Shown here: one piece after another, positions 60,928-64,000 of the stretch
Position numbering within the stretch: position 1 is the stretch's first letter
How the letters are laid out: every line of letters starts with the position of its first letter
Assembly (NCBI GenBank): GCA_020226215.1
Contig: CM035232.1
Location: 54,631,220 to 54,695,219, forward strand
Reading direction: 5' to 3'
Length of the DNA: 64,000 nucleotides
Source of the DNA: Sindora glabra
Taxonomy: Eukaryota; Streptophyta; Magnoliopsida; Fabales; Fabaceae
Notes under the pieces: model-generated
What the model saw: only the letters and a program-made list of their open reading frames with translations
What the model was told of the DNA's origin: nothing
Databases searched by the model: none
Made by a program: the position numbers and the translations under genes

Positions 60928-61673
60928 TTTTAATTTGAATTATAGGGCTTGAAATTTAATATTAAAAAATATTTATAAAATTTAAAGAAAATTTTATTTT
61001 AATATTCAAATAATTTCAATCAACAAATATAATATATAATTATATAATGCAATTAATATAATATATATTAAAATTTTAATTTATTCAAAATATTTATATA
61101 ATCAAATTAAATATATCATATTATATTTATATTATTTAATAATTATAATCTAACTTTCAAATAATAGCAATAGATAAAATAAAAAAGAAGTAAAAGAAAA
61201 TTATGCAATAAAATAAATAAAAAAATAAAATAATAAGTGGGTTATAAAATAACGTAGGAATTAAATAAAAATATGCTGTTAATTAATTTATTTAAATTAA
61301 ATATTTAAATTTTTTTATAAAATAATAATAATAAAATATGTCATGTAATATATATATAAGCAAACTGTAAAATAACGGTAACACTAATTAAAATAGACAT
61401 TCACAAAGTAAAATTTGATAATCAATTAAAAGGGTAAAATTAGTATTAATTAATTTTAGTAAGGATATTTTTGTCTATGAATTAGTTAAACATACAGGAA
61501 ATAGAACTTACCTAGGGGGGAGTGGGTAAGTGATTTCCCGTGTTTTATGGGAAACACAAGTTTCCAGGAAGATTTATTTCCTCTCATTTGTGCAAACCAA
61601 ACAACTTTACTGTAGTTTATATCCTGAGAAATACAATTTCCTATGTTTTTGCTGCAAACCAAACGACCCCTTA

Positions 61674-62270
61674 AAGTGACAAATAAAATAACGTTCCAAA
61701 ATGCTAGATGAAAAGAACGTACAAAGTAAATTTTAAATCTAGAAATCCTAAAATCTAAATATCCCAGCAATAAAATTGATAAAAATTTCGTACCTTTTAT
61801 TACATTTAGATTTAGATTTTGATCCTTATTTTTTTTATATATGCATTTAATAGTTTAACTATTTCTATTATTAAAAAAAAGTTCATATTACATGGCAAGG
61901 TCATATCCGCCGTCAATCCTCAGCACAATGCTTCGAGGGGAAGAGTATTATCCCATTTGTTTTTTTTATTATTTATACTTCACAATTTTTAGTTTTTATA
62001 TTAACATTATGTTGTAAAATTCCACTTCAAATTTGGTAGATGTGAATAATGAGTTTAAATCTCATCTACATTAATATAACATTTTTTACATTATTCTTAA
62101 GAAAGAATATGCCACTTTTTTATGAGACACCAAAACATTTTTATTTCACTTTTTCTAATATAAAATTGAAAATAATTTAATATTTGTTAATATTAATTAT
62201 TATTGAAGAGGTTAGAAAAAGAGAAAGGATTGACTAATTAATTAATTGTTATTGATAATTTCTTCTCTTT
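61674..62270. other. AT-rich spacer before the second LINE
   Basis: A short pocket at 61895-61950 is less AT-rich. The block near 62025-62075 (GTAGATGTGAATAATGAG, then TTTAAATCTC) looks a little like a tRNA-derived SINE head but is too weak to call. Confidence 0.35.
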
Positions 62271-62968
62271 TTAGGAGAGTTCTTTGCAAAGTAGTTATCA
62301 GTCATTTGCCTTGTGGTTTCTTCATCGTGACAAGCTAGTTTGTCGTCGCTATTTTACTTCTGACATCAACAGATGGAAGAACTTGAACATCTAATAAGTA
62401 ATGCCATCCTTGACACAGGAGATTTGTTGTTAACTTTAAAGAAAAATACAAACACACATTTCCAGGAAAATGGAATATTGGTGGTACATGTTCTTAGATC
62501 TAAAGTGGTAAACAAAACAGCCTTTAAGAATAATTTATGTAAATCTTGGGCTTTTGGAGACTGTCTTAGTATATTAGATATGCCATTAGCTCCTCCTTTA
62601 AATATCACTTAGATTGCATTTTGGAAGGAACACCTTGAAATATCTTTGGAAAAATGATCACTATAGGGTATTGGAATATGACTTGGAGTGTACATGATAT
62701 GGTCTTGAATAGTGTACCTTTCTATGTACAAATGCATAATATCCCATTAGAATTTTACAATGAAAGAAATACAAGGAAGATAAGAGACAGATCGGGGGTT
62801 GTTCTTATAGTAGAATAACCTTTTATTAATAGAATTCTAAGGAGAGGTTTCTTGTGGGTAAGGGTATCTATATCGGTGCATAAATCTATCATTACCAACA
62901 TGTGGCTACTTAAAACACCACATGAAAGGGTTTGACTGAAATTCAAATATAAACAATTGCAATATTTT

Positions 62969-63010
62969 TGTTTTGGATGTGGGATAATTGGCCATGAACA
63001 ACAAGAATGC
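62969..63010 (+). pseudogene. LINE ORF1 CCHC zinc knuckle, residues intact
   Basis: The frame reads C-F-G-C-G-I-I-G-H-E-Q-Q-E-C, a complete C-X2-C-X4-H-X4-C nucleic-acid-binding knuckle, preceded by K-Y-K-Q-L-Q-Y-F. It is the intact counterpart of the ruined knuckle at 14524-14565. Confidence 0.85.
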
Positions 63011-63609
63011 CACAACCTTTATAAATAAGGAATAGATTGTCCACAACACAAAGGTTAGGCCCATGGTTAGGAATAACACCTATTTATGGCCAAGAATCGA
63101 TGCCTTTTACATTTATAAAGAACAAAGAGACCATCTTGAATAAGACATATGATAAACTGAATATTGTTACCCATCCACCCTAAATCCATTCTTATGATGT
63201 AAAGAAAAATGGACATCATGGCCATATGGGAAAGATGGTCACCACCCTCTTTTAAAAAATATCCATTAGTGAAACTACATCAGAAACTAAGTTTGGATTT
63301 CCAAATGAAGTAGCGCACTGTGGATTGGAAAAGAAAGCTACCATAATTAAACATGCTATTAATGAGACTGGAAATCCATAATTAAACATACTATTAATGA
63401 GATTGAAAATAGGCCAAAGTTTGGTGATCCACCCAACTAAATGATATCAATAGCCTTACTTACTAATATTTAGCAAGTACCTCAATCAGCACAAGGTAAT
63501 GGCTATATAGAGAAACTCATGATCTCTTCAATAGCAAAAAGGAAGATGGACATAATAATCATGATGATAACTAAGTATAAAAGGTTAGCAAAAATGATCA
63601 ATTGTAGTT

Positions 63610-64000
63610 AGAGCCTTGAAGGCTTTAGTTATAGAGAATAAATCGAATATCATATATTTGTGTGGGATAAAAGCTTTAGAGGACAAAATAAAAAAAATTT
63701 CCTGATGTAGTGGTCTTTGGTAATATTTTACTATTCCATTAAAAGATAGAAAAGGTGGAGTAGCCATTATTTATAGACAAGAAATTAAATTACAAGTTAT
63801 TAATACTTGTCAACACTTAATTTTAGTGAAAGTTATGGATCTAAATACTAAGAAGGTACGATGTAGTTCATTTGTTTATGGTTCAACATACCAGCTTGAT
63901 AAATGATTATTGTGGACAAAATTATATGATCAGTATATGAATATGGAACAACTATATGTTATAATAGGGGACTTTAATGCATTATTATATGCCATTGATA
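63610..64000 (+). pseudogene. LINE ORF2 endonuclease N-terminal part, truncated at edge
   Basis: Reading A-L-K-A-L-V-I near 63612, K-G-G-V-A-I-I-Y-R near 63750, F-V-Y-G-S-T-Y-Q near 63870 and V-I-I-G-D-F-N-A-L-L near 63960, this is the apurinic-endonuclease-like domain of a plant L1 element. The G-D-F-N box is intact. Where the family has E-T-K (catalytic glutamate), this copy has G-I-K near 63670, so it could not cut even without its stop codons. Confidence 0.82.

Larger units (their letters stand above)
58656..61670. mobile_element. Large non-autonomous TIR element, Harbinger-like ends, TTA target duplication
   Basis: GGGGTCGTTTGGTT at 58656-58669 is repeated exactly in inverted form at 61657-61670. 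TTA precedes the left end (58653-58655) and follows the right end (61671-61673), the 3-bp duplication typical of PIF/Harbinger elements. Further inverted similarity continues inward as TGTTTGGTT (about 58754) against GTTGTTTGGTT on the minus strand near 61608, and AGGAAATN motifs recur on both sides. Total 3,015 bp. No transposase frame exists; the middle is a hairpin-rich minisatellite. Confidence 0.78.
62280..64000 (+). mobile_element. Second L1-type LINE, cut by the window edge
   Basis: ORF1 relic: a 79-codon open segment at 62373-62612, followed by a frame with V-P-F-Y-V-Q-M-H-N-I-P-L-E-F near 62715-62760, which fits the DUF4283 part of plant LINE ORF1 proteins (family F-W-V-Q-x-H-x-L-P). 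Then comes a CCHC knuckle. ORF2 relic: an endonuclease begins near 63610. Stops (for example at 63703 and 63904 in the endonuclease frame) show it is dead, but it is better preserved than the LINE at 13.6-19.6 kb and belongs to another lineage. The remainder lies beyond 64000. Confidence 0.85.

Noticed and set aside
62373..62612. An independent small gene of 79 codons
   Set aside because: It lies directly ahead of DUF4283-like and zinc-knuckle sequence and is better explained as the start of a LINE ORF1 relic.

Overview
This is a very AT-rich stretch of nuclear plant DNA, most likely eudicot. The evidence is one intact, intron-containing plant gene (a plasmodesmata-located protein with two DUF26 modules), a decayed plant-type spliceosomal DEAH helicase, and relics of plant mobile-element classes: L1-type LINEs, CACTA, Harbinger-like, Mutator-like, Stowaway, hAT-like, Helitron-like and SINE. 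No bacterial, organellar or viral gene is visible. Nearly all the sequence between genes is degenerate mobile-element DNA and AT-rich filler.

Layout. 0-9.3 kb is a graveyard of gene relics: a NOI-type (RIN4-like) motif at the left edge, a Helitron-like 3' end at 2.1 kb, a three-copy 156-bp tandem repeat with a possible last exon beside it (3.0-3.5 kb), and a minus-strand pseudogene of a Prp22/DHX8-type helicase (9.25 to 5.9 kb). The pseudogene has lost its S1 domain and carries many stops and frameshifts, plus an intron whose donor GT has become AT. 10.7-12.2 kb is a long-TIR element. 13.6-19.6 kb is a dead L1-type LINE in which the three zinc-binding cysteines of the ORF1 knuckle are all tyrosine codons. 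22.1-25.1 kb is a non-autonomous CACTA element with a TTA target duplication and a tRNA-derived SINE relic inside it. A small MITE lies at 25.5 kb.

35.0-36.5 kb holds the only gene that looks functional: a three-exon PDLP gene encoding 301 residues (signal peptide, two C-X8-C-X2-C modules, one membrane span, short tail).

42.1 kb carries a Mutator-type MITE with a 9-bp target duplication. About 46-53.5 kb forms a giant imperfect inverted repeat with arms of 2-3 kb, which contain their own tandem repeats; Stowaway-type MITEs sit in its spacer and at its edge. 58.66-61.67 kb is a 3,015-bp element with Harbinger-like ends (GGGGTCGTTTGGTT, TTA on both sides) that carries a minisatellite with a 126-bp unit built from small hairpins. 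From about 62.3 kb to the right edge runs a second L1-type LINE of another lineage, with a DUF4283-like region, an intact CCHC knuckle and an endonuclease cut off by the window edge.

The features do not form a pathway. The PDLP gene would act in cell-to-cell traffic at plasmodesmata; the rest is a record of transposition followed by decay, with transitions prominent in the LINE as expected for long-methylated DNA. All statements come from reading the sequence; no alignment or search was run.
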